A stretch of DNA of 64,000 nt from JALORV01 sp963780715 (GCA_963780715.1 CAWADK010000015.1:186001-250000); one strand, 5' to 3'; shown: positions 38,276 to 47,369, counted from the first letter of the stretch. Notes: generated by a model not told the origin, from the sequence alone. Program-made: numbers and translations.

Positions 38276-39768
38276 ATGGAAATTTCACTTGCGAAGGTCG
38301 CGCCGGCGACCCTGAAGACCGGCACGCTGGTGGTGGGTGCCTATGCTGACGGATCGCTGCTGCCGGCCGCACAGGCGGTCGACCAGGCGGCCGGTGGCGC
38401 CCTCTCCGCCGCGCTGAAGCGCGGAGACCTCGATGAGAAAGCCGGCGCGACGCTGGTGTTTCCGGCCCTGGGCGGAGTCGGTGCCGAGCGCGTGCTGCTC
38501 GTGAGCCTCGGTCAGCGCGCGGCGCTCGGCGACAGGCCGTTCCGTGACGCGGTCGCCGCGGTCGCGAAGGTGCTGGCCGGTGGCGTGGCGAAGGACGCCG
38601 CGGTTGCGCTGGTTGACGTCGATCTGCCGAACCGCACGCCGGCCTGGCGCGTGCGAACTGCTGCACGGCTGCTCGCCGACGGTGCGTACAAGTTCGACGC
38701 ACCTCGGGCCAAGCCCGCGCCGGCGCGCGGCGCGAGCCGGGTCACGTTGATCGTGGAGTCCGAGCCGAACGCCGAGCTCTCGACTGCGGTGAAGACCGGA
38801 GTCGCCACGGCCGAGGGCATGGCGCTGACCAAGGACCTCGGCAACCTCGGCGGCAATGTCTGCACGCCCGGCTACATGGCCGAAACCGCGCAGAGGCTCG
38901 GCAAGGAGTTCGGCTTCGAGGTCGAGGTGCTCGAGCGCGCCGACATGGAAAAGCTCGGCATGCACTCGGCGCTGTCAGTGGGTCGGGCTTCGTATTCGCC
39001 GTGCAAGTTCATCGTCATGAAGTACAGCAAGGGCGGGACTGCCAAGCCGATCGTGCTGATCGGCAAGGGCATGACGTTCGACACCGGCGGCGTGTCGCTG
39101 AAGCCCGGCGCCAACCTCGACGAGATGAAGTACGACATGTGCGGCGGCGGCAGCGTGATCGGCGCCTTCCGAACCGTTGCAAAGCTCGGACTTGCCGATC
39201 AATCTGGTCGGCCTTGTGATGGCGGTCGAGAACATGCCGGGCGGCAATGCCAGCCGACCGGGCGACGTCGTCAAGTCGATGGCGGGCATCACGATCGAGA
39301 TCCTCAACACCGACGCCGAAGGGCGCCTCGTGCTGTGCGATGCGATGACCTACGCCGAGCGCTTCGAGCCGGCGTGCGTGATCGACCTCGCCACGCTGAC
39401 CGGCGCCTGCGTGATCGCACTCGGCGCGCATGCGAGCGGACTGTTCGCGAACGACGACGCGCTGGCGGCGGAACTGCTGGCCGCCGGCATGACCGCCGGC
39501 GACCGTGCCTGGCAGATTGCCGGTGTGGGACGACTACCAGGGCCAGCTCAAGAGCAACTTCGCCGACATGAGCAACCTCGGCGGACCGGCGGCCGGATCG
39601 ATCACGGCGGCACTGTTCCTGTCGCACTTTGCGAAGAAGTACAAGTGGGCACACCTCGACATCGCCGGCACGGCATCGGTCTCCGGCGACGCGAAGGGCG
39701 CCACCGGGCGCCCGGTACCTCTGTTGACGGAGTTCCTGCTGTCGCGCGCTGAAGTCAAGGCCCACTGA
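38276..39768 (+). pseudogene. pepA: Leucyl aminopeptidase (PepA, M17) with two apparent single-base frameshifts
   Basis: Hexameric di-metal aminopeptidase. Frame 1 runs from 38276 through KGMTFDTGGVSLKPG to IGAFRTVAKLGL; the match then moves one frame over to PINLVGLVMAVENMPGGN and the signature NTDAEGRLVLCDAMTYAE, as far as DRAWQ; then moves again to PVWDDYQGQLKSNFADMSN and TGRPVPLLTEFLL, ending at 39768. Deleting one base near 39189-39195 and one near 39515-39519 restores 496 residues, the normal PepA length. All catalytic residues survive. Two independent breaks in an otherwise clean gene suggest errors in the sequence rather than decay, but a pseudogene is possible. Lies 76 bases after abgT, same strand. 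Confidence 0.85.
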
Positions 39769-39924
39769 GCGCGGGTCGATTGACGCGAAGCGTGATTCGC
39801 CGGGACCGGGCGCGCCGGTACGCTGCCGCGCGTGCCGGGCGCGGCGGCGGGATTGCGGCTCAGGACCGCGAGTCGGTCCGCGTGGCGGGACCGTCCTTGC
39901 AGCACCGACCAGGGCGATAGAGCG

Positions 39925-41218
39925 ATGAGCACTTCCGAACCGACCGATACCGGCGTTCTGCTCGAGTTCATGTTCCGGCTCGGGCAGGCTTACCTCGCCT
40001 GCGGCGAGCAGACGGCGGAGGTCGAGCTTCTGCTGCGGCGTGTGGCGCTGGCCTATGGCATGGGCCGCACGCGCGCGGTTGTGCTGCCCACGGCACTCTT
40101 CATCACCCTGCACGACGGGTCGACCGAGCGCGTGACGCTGGCCGAGGGCCCTGCGCAGTCGCTGCGGCTCGACCAGATCGCGGAGGTCTACCGCCTCGGC
40201 GACGCGGCCCAGCGCGCGACGGTGACGCCGCGCGAGGGGCTGGACCGGCTGATCGAGATTCTGCGCACCAGCGCGCGCTTCGGCCGCGTCGGCAGCCTTT
40301 TCGGCCACACGATCCTGGCGAGTCGGCGTCGCCATGGTGCTGATGCCGACACTGGCCAATATCGCGGCGGCCGCGATCCTTGGCTTCATCGTCGGCGTTC
40401 TCAAACTGCTGGTGCAGGAGCGCACGCTGTTCGCGGTGCCGATGCCGGTGGTTGCAGCCACTGTCGTTTCTGCGGCGGTGTTCTACGCCGCGAATTACGG
40501 CCTGCCGGTGGATCCGCTGCACATGCTGGTGCCACCGCTGGTCACGTTCCTGCCCGGCGGCATGCTGACATTGGGCATGGTCGAGCTGGCCTACGGCGAC
40601 ATGGTGAGCGGTTCCAGCCGGCTCATCACCGGCTTCGTCCAGCTGGTGCTGCTGACCTTCGGGCTGGCGGCGGGCGCCGCGCTGATGGGGGCTCATCCGG
40701 AGAATCTTGTCTACGCCAGCTCGCAGTTCGTGAAGGTGCCGTGGGCGGCCTGGGCCGGCGTGCCGGTGTTCTGCCTCGGTGTGTTCCTGCACTTTTCGGC
40801 GCCGCGCAATTCGCTACCGTGGATCCTGCTGGTGGCGCTGGCGGCGATCACGGCGCAGCGCGCGGCGGCGGCGCTGTTCGGCGCGGAGATCAGCGGCTTC
40901 TTCGGCATGATCGTGGCGATGCCGGCGAGCTACCTGATCCACCTGCGCTTCAACGGGCCGCCGTCGTCGGTGACGTCGCTGCCGAGCTTCTGGCTCGTCG
41001 TGCCGGGGTCGCTCGGCTTGCTGTCCGTGACACGCATGCTCAGTGATCGCGCCGCCGGCGTCGAAGGACTGATCACGGTCGTCTTCGTCATCACCTCGGT
41101 CGCCCTGGGTACGCTGGTGGGCGCGTCGATTTACCGCTTCCTGTCTGAGCGGTTCAACTGGTTCGGAGCACGCATGCGCCGGGTGCACTCGTACCTGCGC
41201 GGGCGGCGCGAACCTTGA
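39925..41218 (+). pseudogene. ThrE-type threonine/serine exporter, frame broken by one base
   Basis: Membrane protein of the ThrE/DUF1212 family. The start at 39925 (MSTSEPTDTGVLLEF) is chosen over an upstream in-frame stretch of random-looking sequence. The N-terminal domain (FRLGQAYLACGEQTAEVE, VVLPTALFITLHDG) is in one frame up to FGHTILA; the membrane half (VGVAMVLMPTLANIAAAAIL onward, about ten helices, ending RVHSYLRGRREP) is in the next. Removing one base near 40319-40321 gives 430 residues. Substrate by family: threonine or serine export, unproven here. Stands 156 bases after pepA. Confidence 0.82.
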
Positions 41219-41272
41219 CGATCGCGCCGTCTCGCACTGATTTCGTCACCTCTTCCACTCCTGTTCGCAGCC

Positions 41273-41911
41273 ATGTACGAGTTTCCTACCGACATCTTCA
41301 CCGAGCCCGACGACGTCGACATCGACACGCTGAAGAACCTCGGGCCACTGGCGCCGCTGGCCGGCATCTGGGAAGGACAGCGCGGCCTCGACGTGCACCT
41401 GGTCGAGGAGGGCTCGAAGAAGGAGGCCTTCTACGAGCGCTATGAACTGCAACCGATCGACCCGCAGCTCAACGGGCCGCAGCTGCTGTACGGGCTTCGC
41501 TACTGGACCCACGTGCTGCGGCCGAACCGGCCGGCCACGTTTCACGACCAGGTCGGCTACTGGCTGTGGGAGCCCGCCACCGGCATGATCATCCAGACGC
41601 ACACGATCCCGCGCGGCCAGGTGGCGATGGCGATCGGGCATGCGGCGGCCGATGCCCGCAGCTTCGAGCTGGAGTGCGTGTTCGGCTCGCCCACGAACGG
41701 GACCTGCTCGAACCCGTTCCTTGATCACGCCAAGAAGACGATCGAGTTCCGCATCAAGGTCGACATCCACGAGGACGGCAGCTGGTCGTACGAGCAGGAC
41801 ACCGTGCTGCGCATCCGTGGCCGCGATGAACTGTTCCACCACACCGACCGCAATCGCCTGCACAAGGTGGCCGAGCCGACGCCGAACTGGCTGATGCGCA
41901 ATCCGACCTGA
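41273..41911 (+). CDS. Nitrobindin-like heme-binding beta-barrel domain protein
   Basis: 212-residue cytoplasmic protein of the FABP-like/nitrobindin (THAP4 C-terminal, DUF1794) family. The entry motif GIWEGQRGLD (about 31-40) corresponds to the family GxWxGxG, followed by alternating beta-strand sequence (YWLWEPATGMIIQTHTIPRG, about 98-117). The bacterial members are proposed to bind heme or fatty-acid-like ligands; ligand here is unknown. It follows the ThrE gene by 54 bases and precedes a basic unknown protein. Confidence 0.75.
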   Translation: MYEFPTDIFTEPDDVDIDTLKNLGPLAPLAGIWEGQRGLDVHLVEEGSKKEAFYERYELQPIDPQLNGPQLLYGLRYWTHVLRPNRPATFHDQVGYWLWEPATGMIIQTHTIPRGQVAMAIGHAAADARSFELECVFGSPTNGTCSNPFLDHAKKTIEFRIKVDIHEDGSWSYEQDTVLRIRGRDELFHHTDRNRLHKVAEPTPNWLMRNPT

Positions 41912-41971
41912 ACCAGCCTCGGAACGACCCGAGCTACACATCCCGACTACTCTGACGAAAGGAACAGCTCG

Positions 41972-42526
41972 ATGACCTATTCACTCGCCACCGCGCGCAA
42001 ATGGTGCAACGACTCCGAATTCGCGCTGGTGACGGCAAGCTACGCCGGCAAGGAGGTGACCTGGACGCCGGCGCTACTCAGGGCAAAGATCGAGCGCACG
42101 CGCAAGTTGCGCGACAAGAATCGGGACCTGCATCGGAAAATGCGGCGTGCCAACCGCGCGGCCACCGGGACCAAGAGCGGGACCCAGGTGACTGCCATGG
42201 CGGTCGCGGAAAAGCGTGCCCGGCTGTTCGAGGAGACGCTTGCGCGCTTCGTCGCGAAGCTGGAGAAGTTGCAGGCGAGGCGAAAGCTTGGCGCGCTCAA
42301 GAGTGCCGTGGCGGATGCGGTGGCGCGCAAGCGCAATGCGCAGGCCGCCGCTGTTTCCGGCGCAAAGCGCTCGGCCACCAAGACGGCAAGCGCAGCCGGG
42401 CGGCCGCGGGCACGGGGCGCAGCGGCGGTGCCGGCGTCCTTACGTGTCAAGCAGACAAGGCAGGCCTCTCGGGTGCGCGCCCGCAATGCACGCAACCAGG
42501 CCAAGCGCGATTCGCGCAGCCGCTGA
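41972..42526 (+). CDS. Small strongly basic protein with alanine/lysine/arginine-rich tail
   Basis: Not recognised. The 184 residues start with a possibly folded segment (MTYSLATARKWCNDSEFAL, about 1-35), continue as charged helix (about 36-110, many KR/E heptads) and end in a low-complexity A/K/R-rich tail (from about 115) that resembles histone H1-like or nucleic-acid-binding tails. GGAACAG precedes the ATG. It has no homology I can name, so any nucleic-acid role is inference from composition. Convergent with sulP. Confidence 0.6.
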   Translation: MTYSLATARKWCNDSEFALVTASYAGKEVTWTPALLRAKIERTRKLRDKNRDLHRKMRRANRAATGTKSGTQVTAMAVAEKRARLFEETLARFVAKLEKLQARRKLGALKSAVADAVARKRNAQAAAVSGAKRSATKTASAAGRPRARGAAAVPASLRVKQTRQASRVRARNARNQAKRDSRSR

Positions 42527-42579
42527 CCGGTCGCTGCGCCGACTGAGTCAAGCGTTGCCGCGGCGGTCGCCGCGGACAA

Positions 42580-44328
42580 TTACGGCCGATGCTCTGCGGT
42601 TGCGTCGGGCCGGCCCGAGCCGTTACCAGCGGCTGCTGCTTCCGGGTGCTCGGCCAGGTAGGCGCTGGTCGCCTGTTCCAGTGAGGAGAAGAAGCGTGTC
42701 AGCGCGAGCCGCTCCTCGAGGCCGCGCGCGGCCGCCCAGTCGGCCCATTCGGACTCGCGCCCGACGGCACAGGTGGCGATGCCGCGCTTGCGCAGTTCCT
42801 CGAACAGCTCCTTGATGGTGAAGACGCCCGTGGCATCGATCATCGTGACGGGGAGGAGGTCGAGCACGAACCAGCGCACATCACCGGCAGCATCGACGGC
42901 CTTGAGCACCTCGCGCTTGAAGTAGGCGGTACTGAAAAAGATAAGCGCACCGTTGAAGCGGAACAGCAGCAGACCCGTGGGTGCGGTGGCCTCCGGGTGG
43001 CGTTGAAGTCCGTGAAACCCAGGCTGGCCCGCGATACGGCCGAGCCGTTCAACCGTAGGCCGCGCGGCGAGCTGTACGAAACTGAGCAGTGCAAGCACGA
43101 CCGCGAGCAGGATTGCGTTCATCACGCCGAACGCGATGACGCCAACGGTGGCTGTCATCGCGATCCAGTACTCGCGGCGGTCGATGCGCCCGATCGCCGC
43201 GACGTTTTGCCAGCTGAACAGCGACGCACCTGCCACCACCAGCACCGCCGCCAGCGACACGGTCGGGATGAACTGCAGCGGCCAGGTGAAGAGCGCCACC
43301 ACGGCCGCAATGACGATGGCGGTCACGATGCCCGTGACCTGGGTGCGGCCTCCGGCCACTTCGCCGACCGCGGTGCGCGAGTTGGTGCCGTTGACCGCGA
43401 ATCCCTGCGCAAACGCGGCCGCGATGTTGACGGCGCCCAGTGCCGCAACTTCGCGATCGGCGTCGATTTCATAGCGGTTGCGGTCGGCGAAGCTGCGCGC
43501 CGCCACCATCGTCGTGGAGAACAGCACGAGCGCGAGGCCGGCTGCCTCGGCCAACAGGACCGGAAGGTGCTCGAGCGGAATGTACGGTACGCGCGGCACC
43601 GGAAAGCCGGACGGCACCGGCCCGACGGTGCGCACGCCGAGCGCATCGAGGTTGAAGAACTGCACGGCGAAGCCAGCCGCCACCATCGCGAACAGTGCCG
43701 CGGGCAGGCGCCGGGTGATTCGTGGCAGTGCCAGCAGCATGGCGACCGTGGCCACACCCACCGAAAGCGTGGGCCAGTGTGTCGACGGGAGCCTGTTCAG
43801 GAACTCCCACGCACGCGGCAGGATGCCACTGGCCTCGACGCGGATGCCGAACAGGACACCGATCTGGCTCAGTACGACGTTCAGCGCCACCCCGTTCATG
43901 AATCCCACGAGAATCGGTTTGGACAGGAAGTCGGCCAGCGCTCCGAGCCGGAGAAAGCTCGCGCCGACGCACAGCACTCCGGTGATGAACGTCAGCGCTA
44001 TCGCCAGCGCCCAGGCCTGGTCTGCATCGCCGCCCGCCAGTGGCGCGACAGCGGCGGCGACGATGGCTCCGGTCGCCGCGCTCGGACCCACCATCAGCTG
44101 GCGCGAAGTGCCGAAGAAGGCGTAGACCAGCATCGGCAAAGCGCTGGCGTACAGCCCCACGACCGGCGAGAAGCCCACGAGCTGCGCCGTTGCAACACTG
44201 CCGGGGATGGCAATCGCCGCAACAGCCAGCCCCGCCGCGATGTCGTGCGAGAGGTTGTCGCGCCGGTAGCCGGCAAGCGCAGGTAGCCCGGGAGCAAACC
44301 GGGCGAGTCGCTTCAACGACGGGTTCAC
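42580..44328 (-). CDS. SulP-family anion transporter with STAS domain
   Basis: SLC26/SulP transporter, 582 residues: an N-terminal membrane domain of about 12-14 helices (FAPGLPALAGYRRDNLSHDIAAGL, VVGLYASALPMLVYAFFGTSRQLMVGPSA, FAVNGTNSRTAVGEVAGGRTQ) and a C-terminal STAS domain (about 455-565, LLFRFNGALIFFS to GIATCAVGRES). The STAS nucleotide-binding-like loop DATGVFTIKEL is present. Transports sulfate, bicarbonate or another anion; the sequence does not decide. Starts 43 bases before the SHOCT gene on the same strand. Confidence 0.92.
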   Translation of the reverse strand: MNPSLKRLARFAPGLPALAGYRRDNLSHDIAAGLAVAAIAIPGSVATAQLVGFSPVVGLYASALPMLVYAFFGTSRQLMVGPSAATGAIVAAAVAPLAGGDADQAWALAIALTFITGVLCVGASFLRLGALADFLSKPILVGFMNGVALNVVLSQIGVLFGIRVEASGILPRAWEFLNRLPSTHWPTLSVGVATVAMLLALPRITRRLPAALFAMVAAGFAVQFFNLDALGVRTVGPVPSGFPVPRVPYIPLEHLPVLLAEAAGLALVLFSTTMVAARSFADRNRYEIDADREVAALGAVNIAAAFAQGFAVNGTNSRTAVGEVAGGRTQVTGIVTAIVIAAVVALFTWPLQFIPTVSLAAVLVVAGASLFSWQNVAAIGRIDRREYWIAMTATVGVIAFGVMNAILLAVVLALLSFVQLAARPTVERLGRIAGQPGFHGLQRHPEATAPTGLLLFRFNGALIFFSTAYFKREVLKAVDAAGDVRWFVLDLLPVTMIDATGVFTIKELFEELRKRGIATCAVGRESEWADWAAARGLEERLALTRFFSSLEQATSAYLAEHPEAAAAGNGSGRPDATAEHRP

Positions 44329-44371
44329 GAAACGACGGTGTCCGTTCCCTGAGTGTCTCGTGGGGTGAACG

Positions 44372-44749
44372 TCAGGCCAGTGCCTTGGCCTTGAGCTTGG
44401 CGAACTCGTCCGCGCTGATCGTGCCCGCGTCGAGCATCGCCTTGGCGTCGGCGATCTGCTCGACGGGCGACTTGCCTGCGATCGCGCGAAGCTGTGTCTC
44501 CGCTTCCGACCGTACTTGCTGCAGCGCGGCCCGCTGGCGCCTCGCCATGCCCTGGCCGCGCACGATCACGTAGAGCAGTGCCGTCAGGACGGGCAGTACC
44601 AGCAGCCCGACAATCCACGCGGCCTTCGCCACGCCGCCCAGTTCGGAGTCGCGGAAGAGATCGACCACGATCTGGAACAGCACGACCAGATACGCGACAA
44701 AGACGAAGGCAGAAAAGATCAGCCACATCAGATCCCAGAAGTTGCTCAT
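44372..44749 (-). CDS. Membrane protein with PLDc_N-like helices and C-terminal SHOCT domain
   Basis: 125-residue protein with two membrane helices (about 5-32 and 42-65, AWIVGLLVLPVLTALLYVIVRG), a charged linker and a C-terminal short SHOCT motif (ADAKAMLDAGTISADEFAKLKAKAL, about 100-124), which is thought to be an oligomerisation module. The hydrophobic N-terminus resembles the PLDc_N/DUF superfamily seen in putative stress-related membrane proteins. Function unknown. Same strand as, and upstream of, sulP. Confidence 0.75.
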   Translation of the reverse strand: MSNFWDLMWLIFSAFVFVAYLVVLFQIVVDLFRDSELGGVAKAAWIVGLLVLPVLTALLYVIVRGQGMARRQRAALQQVRSEAETQLRAIAGKSPVEQIADAKAMLDAGTISADEFAKLKAKALA

Positions 44750-45305
44750 TCAGGTGTTTCCCCGTTTGTTCTTGTTTCGTTGGTAAGTCGGCTTCGGCGT
44801 GACGGAGCGTCGGCACCGTTTCCCCTGGGTTGCGCGTCCGATCGCATGTCGTTCCTTGGCGCCTGGCGCCAACGGCAGGTCCGAGCCCCCGCAACGTCTG
44901 GGCAGCGCCGTCCACGCTCGTCGGGATGTTGCTTCGGCCCGCGCGGGGCATCCTACCCGACTGCCTGGGCGCAATCGTCGCGCGCACTTTTCCGAGACTC
45001 TCTAAGGAGGCCCGCGCTGTGGTTCGTTGCGCCCCGTGAAGTCCGATCGCGCTCAGTGTGACTGGGTCGCGGCCCTGCCACTGCGCGTTTGAGTAATTGC
45101 GATGGAGGACGCCAAGACATTGATCCGTGTCGACTTTCCTTACAAACTCTCATGCGCCGAACGGATTACCGCGTTGCAACATCCCGTCACTAATGGGATT
45201 TTTTCCCATGGCACGGGACGTGCATAAGTGTGGGCAGGGGACAGCTTTACTTGATTGTGCAGGAGCGAGCATTCGGCGACTCCGGCACGGCACCAAGGAA
45301 GGAAG
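44750..45305. other. Large intergenic region upstream of the PEP-CTERM gene
   Basis: 556 bases without a supportable gene. On the plus strand near its right end it holds a -24/-12 promoter (45209-45224) immediately behind an inverted repeat ATGGGA-TTTTT-TCCCAT (45193-45209). A perfect Shine-Dalgarno TAAGGAGG (45003-45010) precedes a six-codon GTG reading frame (45019-45039), which may be chance. The left half (44750-45000) must contain the SHOCT-gene promoter but I see no clear one. An enhancer-binding site for the sigma54 activator is expected here but is not identifiable. Confidence 0.5.
45209..45224 (+). promoter_or_regulatory. Sigma54 (RpoN) -24/-12 promoter of the PEP-CTERM gene
   Basis: TGGCACGGGACGTGCA fits TGGCACG-N4-TTGCW at 11 of 12 defined positions, with the essential GG and GC dinucleotides 10 bases apart. 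The start point would be near 45235, giving a leader of about 70 bases before the ATG at 45306. Sigma54 control of PEP-CTERM genes through the PrsK/PrsR system is known in other bacteria. Confidence 0.75.
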
Positions 45306-45899
45306 ATGAAAACCGTACTTAAGTTCAAGGCGATGGCTGCGGCCGCAGTGATGGCTGGAGGAGTCGCGATGGCGCCGGCGCAAGCCACGCTCATCATTGA
45401 CCCTGCAGATGCCCTCGGTACGATCAACCAGAACAGCAATTGCGACGCCGCGTGCCTGTCTGCGATTCTCGGCTACTCGGTCACGGAGTACTACAAGGCG
45501 AACTCGCCGGGCGAAAACCCCCAGACGGAAGAGAAGCCGTTTGCTGGCTCGTACACGACAGTCTTCGGCGGTGGCAATGAAACCGCCACGATCAGTTGGG
45601 ACGGCCCGTTCGCGTTTGTCTGCGGGACCTGCATCCTGCTGGTCAAGGACGGCAACAACACGCCGAACCAGATTTACTTTGACCTCGGGCCGAGCGGATA
45701 CAACTGGAACGGCGTGGAGGACATTTTTGTGTCGAACCCGCTGATCTGGCCGCAGAACGGCAGCATCTCTCACGTGTCGCTGTTCAGCGCTGATCGGCCG
45801 CAGGAGATTCCGGTTCCCGAGCCCGGCTCGCTTGCGCTGCTGGGCCTGGGCCTGGTCGGCCTCGCCGCGGCCCGTCGCCGGCGCGCGCAAGATCAGTAA
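45306..45899 (+). CDS. PEP-CTERM sorting-domain protein
   Basis: Exported protein of 197 residues handled by the exosortase system. The ATG at 45306 sits behind AAGGAAGG. A signal peptide (residues 1-27, ending AQA) leads a mature region with two cysteine pairs (SNCDAAC about residues 39-44 and VCGTC about 116-119). The C-terminal tripartite signal is VPEPGS, a hydrophobic helix (LALLGLGLVGLAAA) and RRRR. Probable cell-surface or extracellular-matrix protein; molecular role unknown. No exosortase gene lies in the window. Expression is predicted to depend on sigma54. Confidence 0.9.
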   Translation: MKTVLKFKAMAAAAVMAGGVAMAPAQATLIIDPADALGTINQNSNCDAACLSAILGYSVTEYYKANSPGENPQTEEKPFAGSYTTVFGGGNETATISWDGPFAFVCGTCILLVKDGNNTPNQIYFDLGPSGYNWNGVEDIFVSNPLIWPQNGSISHVSLFSADRPQEIPVPEPGSLALLGLGLVGLAAARRRRAQDQ

Positions 45900-46293
45900 C
45901 GCGTCAGTCGAAAGCCTGAGGGGCCCGCCAAGCGGGCCCTTCTCATTTCTGGAGGTCGGGCAAGGCCCGCGGTACCGCGGCATTCACTCCGCGGCCAAGC
46001 TCGTCTCAGGAGCGCGGGCAAGCTCAGGTAGCACTTTAGGAGGGCCGGATAAGCGTTAATGCAGAAAGAAGGTTCCGGACTGTTCCGCGCTTGCCGTGCC
46101 CGTATACAATCCGGCGCAAAAGAGGGGACAAGCCAGTGTCGAGCCTTGCGGCCGAAGCGGTTGTCGCGAAGAGCGCCGATTTGGCGGCTATCGCGGCCGG
46201 TTAGAAAGCGATCAGGCGGCCGCCTGGCACGGTTCAATGCTTCCGGAGTAGTTTTTCAAACCGCTTCGGCGGAGGCTAGGGGAGGGAGTCGGC
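45900..46293. other. Intergenic region between the PEP-CTERM gene and pbpG
   Basis: 394 bases. It begins with a rho-independent terminator (45921-45947) and then contains a 14-base perfect palindrome CCGCGGTACCGCGG (45967-45980) with a third CCGCGG at 45989-45994. A TATACA/TACAAT -10-like element occurs at 46103-46110 without a convincing -35. The pbpG leader may be long. No gene found. Confidence 0.5.
45921..45947 (+). terminator. Rho-independent terminator after the PEP-CTERM gene
   Basis: GGGCCCGC (45921-45928) pairs with GCGGGCCC (45932-45939) around a three-base loop, followed by TTCTCATTT. It starts 22 bases after the stop codon. The T-tract is interrupted but the stem is very strong. 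Confidence 0.75.
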
Positions 46294-47361
46294 ATGGAAG
46301 TGGAGCGCTTGATCGTGTTGATGATCGCCGCGGGCGTGGCCGTGGCGACGCTTCCCGCCAGTGCTGCTGCTCCTGCTCAGACTCCGACCACGTCGTCGGC
46401 GACCAAGTCCTCGGCCAAGCCCCGGGTGCAAGGCACCGTGCCGGCCGGCAAGGCCGCCATCGTTTCCAGTCGCGCGACAGGCAAAGTGCGCACGGCAGAG
46501 CGCAGGCCGCTGCGGCCTTCCGAAGGGCAACTCGCCGGACTGCATCGTGCCGATGATCCGCTCGACCTGAAGTCATCGGTCGCGCTGGTCGTCAATCAGG
46601 ATACCGACGAAGTGCTGTTCGAGAAGAACACGCATGCTGTCCTGCCCATCGCTTCGATTACCAAGTTGATGACCGCCCTGGTGACCGTCGAAGCGAATCT
46701 GCCGCTCGATGAGGAACTGGTTGTCTCGCAGGCGGAACTGGTGCGGGCCGGCATTCGTTCAAATCTGCGGCCAGGGATGAAGCTGACGCGCGACACTGCG
46801 CTGCACTTGGCACTGATGTCGTCGGAAAACCGGGCGGCGCAGCTGCTGGGTCGCACCTATCCCGGCGGGCTCGACGCCTTCGTCGAGGCCATGAATGCCA
46901 AGGCGCGGATGCTCGACATGAGCGATTCCCACTTCGCCGATCCCACCGGACTTTCACCGGAGAATCGATCGAGCGCCAATGATCTCGTGAAGCTGGTGAA
47001 GGCCGCGTATGACCACGAAGTTATCCGGTCACACTCCGTGAGTGGCGAACTGGCACTGCCGGTCGGCAAGCGCATGGTCCGTTACGGCAACACGAATCGC
47101 CTGACGGCGAACCCGGACTGGGACATCGGTCTGCAGAAGACCGGCTACATCTCCGCGGCGGGTCGTTGCCTCGTGATGCAGGCTGTTGTCGAGGGCCAGC
47201 GTGTCGTGATGGTGCTGCTGGACTCCGTGGGCAAGTACTCCCGGATCGGCGACGCGCAGCGCATTAGGGACTGGCTCGAGGCGAAGCGTTTCCGCGCCGA
47301 CAAGGCTGCCACCGTCAGCAAGCCGCTCGCCAACGTCGCTGGGTCAGAAAAACCGATTTGA
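46294..47361 (+). CDS. pbpG: D-alanyl-D-alanine endopeptidase (PBP7/8-type, S11 family)
   Basis: Periplasmic serine peptidase acting on peptidoglycan cross-links. 355 residues: an N-terminal signal sequence (1-25), a basic alanine/threonine-rich linker to about residue 85 and the S11 catalytic domain with all three motifs, SITK (Ser121, Lys124), SEN (177-179) and KTG (282-284). The N-terminal linker is longer than in E. coli PbpG. GGGAGG lies near the ATG. Convergent with iclR. DacA/DacC-type carboxypeptidase is unlikely because the C-terminal domain and amphipathic anchor are missing. Confidence 0.88.
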   Translation: MEVERLIVLMIAAGVAVATLPASAAAPAQTPTTSSATKSSAKPRVQGTVPAGKAAIVSSRATGKVRTAERRPLRPSEGQLAGLHRADDPLDLKSSVALVVNQDTDEVLFEKNTHAVLPIASITKLMTALVTVEANLPLDEELVVSQAELVRAGIRSNLRPGMKLTRDTALHLALMSSENRAAQLLGRTYPGGLDAFVEAMNAKARMLDMSDSHFADPTGLSPENRSSANDLVKLVKAAYDHEVIRSHSVSGELALPVGKRMVRYGNTNRLTANPDWDIGLQKTGYISAAGRCLVMQAVVEGQRVVMVLLDSVGKYSRIGDAQRIRDWLEAKRFRADKAATVSKPLANVAGSEKPI

Positions 47362-47369
47362 GTGACGGC

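Noticed and set aside
44830..45039. Sixty- to seventy-residue open frames in the gap before the PEP-CTERM gene
   Set aside because: Several overlap in different frames with arginine-rich composition and no ribosome sites apart from the very short one noted.
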